From Methanomethylovorans sp. PtaU1.Bin073 (GTDB lineage: Archaea > Halobacteriota > Methanosarcinia > Methanosarcinales > Methanosarcinaceae): a stretch of DNA of 7,224 bases. The DNA lies in the NCBI GenBank assembly GCA_002067265.1, contig MVQW01000075.1:1-7224 (forward strand), read 5' to 3'. A program made the position numbers and the translations under genes. Positions 6,275-7,224 of the stretch are shown here, one piece after another (the first letter of the stretch is position 1; every line of letters starts with the position of its first letter). Under the pieces are notes generated by a model, which was not told where the DNA came from, did not search any database, and saw only the letters and a program-made list of their open reading frames with translations.

Positions 6275-7060
6275 ATGAAATCTAATAGAAAAAGCAATTT
6301 ATATACAAACACTAGTGCTCAGGTCGGTATAGGTACCCTGATCATCTTCATCGCTATGGTACTTGTAGCCGCAGTGGCTGCTGCTGTGCTCATCCAGACT
6401 TCTGGTACACTGCAGCAGAAAGCCCAATCCACTGGTAAGCAAGCAACTCAGGAAGTTTCATCAAACCTTATAGTTAAGGGAATAGAAGGTGTCCGTGCAA
6501 AGACCAGTTCTACAAACATGTCTTCTAATATTGACCTACTCAAACTAAAAGTTGGTCTTAATGTTGGTAGTTCTCCGGTAGATGTTAACCAAGTAGTAAT
6601 TTCTATCACTGATGGTACTACTACTAATAATCTCATCTATGCCAACAACGATAAGACATACGGATACGCTATGAAAGATTTCTCAACTTCCGCAACAGCT
6701 GCAACCAATCTGGAAAAACTTTTTACAAGTACACAGGCCACACCCGGTGATAATCCTAAGTATTACTTCACTGTAGACAAGATCCGTGATGAAGACAGCT
6801 CTTTTTCCCAGGGGAAGCCGGTTATGAACACAGGTGACCTTGCTACCTTTTATGTTTCAACAGTATCAGGTTCAGACACGGCTTTTACTTATATTGGTGA
6901 CACTAATGTAGCTGGATCTCAAAAGGACTCTGGACTTGATGTAGGTCCAAGGACAAGTGTCAGTATAGTGATAACTCCTGAATCAGGTGTCACAACAATG
7001 GCAGACTTCTTGACACCTTCTTCATATGGTACTAAAGAAACTGTGGTTCTATATCCATAA
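6275..7060 (+). CDS. flaB: Archaellin (archaeal flagellin), second copy
   Basis: This 261-residue paralogue of the first archaellin has a 15-residue leader (MKSNRKSNLYTNTSA), the cleavage context before [10 protein letters not shown], and the hydrophobic helix at about 18-40. Residues 16-68 are identical to the first copy, while about 30 of the 53 codons differ. The middle of the protein is shorter and more divergent (around residues 110-150); conserved blocks [19 protein letters not shown] and TPESGVTT return near the C-terminus. A sequon is at Asn81-Met-Ser; there is no cysteine. I chose the ATG at 6275, not 6239 (which overlaps the preceding stop as ATGA), because GGTGATC lies just upstream and the leader then equals that of the first copy in length and charge. 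A hairpin with a T-rich tract follows directly, so this is probably the last gene of a short archaellin transcript. Confidence 0.95.
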   Translation: MKSNRKSNLYTNTSAQVGIGTLIIFIAMVLVAAVAAAVLIQTSGTLQQKAQSTGKQATQEVSSNLIVKGIEGVRAKTSSTNMSSNIDLLKLKVGLNVGSSPVDVNQVVISITDGTTTNNLIYANNDKTYGYAMKDFSTSATAATNLEKLFTSTQATPGDNPKYYFTVDKIRDEDSSFSQGKPVMNTGDLATFYVSTVSGSDTAFTYIGDTNVAGSQKDSGLDVGPRTSVSIVITPESGVTTMADFLTPSSYGTKETVVLYP

Positions 7061-7107
7061 GGTGAGTTTTCTCACCTTTCTTTTTTGTCTTTTATCTTTT
7101 TTTGTCC
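7059..7107 (+). terminator. Hairpin and T-rich tract after the archaellins
   Basis: AAGGTGAG (7059-7066) and CTCACCTT (7071-7078) form a perfect 8-bp stem with a TTTT loop, starting inside the archaellin stop codon. It is followed by a pyrimidine tract with runs of 6, 4 and 7 T up to about 7103. Archaeal RNA polymerase terminates at T-rich tracts, so this is a convincing transcript end. Confidence 0.8.
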
Positions 7108-7224
7108 AATACAAAAATCGCATTTACTTATTTTTATTTAGATCTTGTTTTCTATTCAGAAAAAGTAACTATGGATTAAAAGTTGTCTTATTCTAGCGCT
7201 AATCCTTATGTTTCTTGATTGTTG
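7108..7224. other. AT-rich non-coding stretch at the window end
   Basis: No supported gene is visible. An 8-bp palindrome TAGCGCTA is at 7194-7201, and GGATTA (7173-7178) could pair with TAATCC (7200-7205). An ATG at 7208 is open to the window edge but has no clear ribosome binding site. The stretch may hold the promoter of the next gene. Confidence 0.3.

Noticed and set aside
7156..7224. Possible end of a - strand gene entering from the right edge
   Set aside because: About 22 open codons without any recognisable motif in an AT-rich stretch is not enough evidence.

Overview
The window looks like chromosomal DNA of a methanogenic archaeon of the Methanosarcinaceae type (Methanolobus, Methanococcoides, Methanohalophilus or Methanosarcina-like). 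Three things support this: archaeal information-processing genes (aIF6, LX, prefoldin alpha, FtsY), archaellins with class III leaders of the Methanosarcina kind, and archaeal signals (TATA boxes; GGTGAT/GGAG ribosome binding sites). The genus is an inference. Protein genes fill most of the window, and no tRNA, rRNA, CRISPR or insertion element is visible.

Region 1 (1-2203, + strand) is an information-processing cluster: the 3' part of the gene for aIF6, then LX (eL20), prefoldin alpha and FtsY. Gaps are 31, 3 and 30 nt, so co-transcription is likely. The products act in 50S subunit maturation, the ribosome itself, co-translational folding, and membrane targeting by the signal recognition particle.

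Region 2 (2236-5256, - strand) is a tryptophan biosynthesis cluster transcribed trpC > PspC-domain gene > trpB > trpA. It converges on ftsY with a 32-bp gap. trpB and trpA overlap by ATGA. trpC runs 76 nt into the PspC gene in another frame. The 65-nt gap before trpB holds three copies of a 12-bp TATA-like motif. trpD, trpE, trpG and trpF are not in the window.

Region 3 (5257-5435) is a divergent promoter region. The trpC side has a possible TATA box and a palindrome centred on TGTACA, the core of the TRP box bound by TrpY in Methanothermobacter. The archaellin side has strong TATA boxes and an AGGAG ribosome binding site.

Region 4 (5436-7060, + strand) carries two tandem archaellin genes with identical leader lengths and 53 identical residues at the mature N-terminus, although many of those codons differ synonymously. 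A hairpin lies between them, and a hairpin plus T-rich tract follows the second. The last ~150 nt are AT-rich with no supported gene.

I saw no clearly new system. The most useful leads are the trpC/PspC overlap, the membrane-protein gene inside the trp cluster, the two candidate trp regulatory sites and the archaellin intercistronic hairpin.
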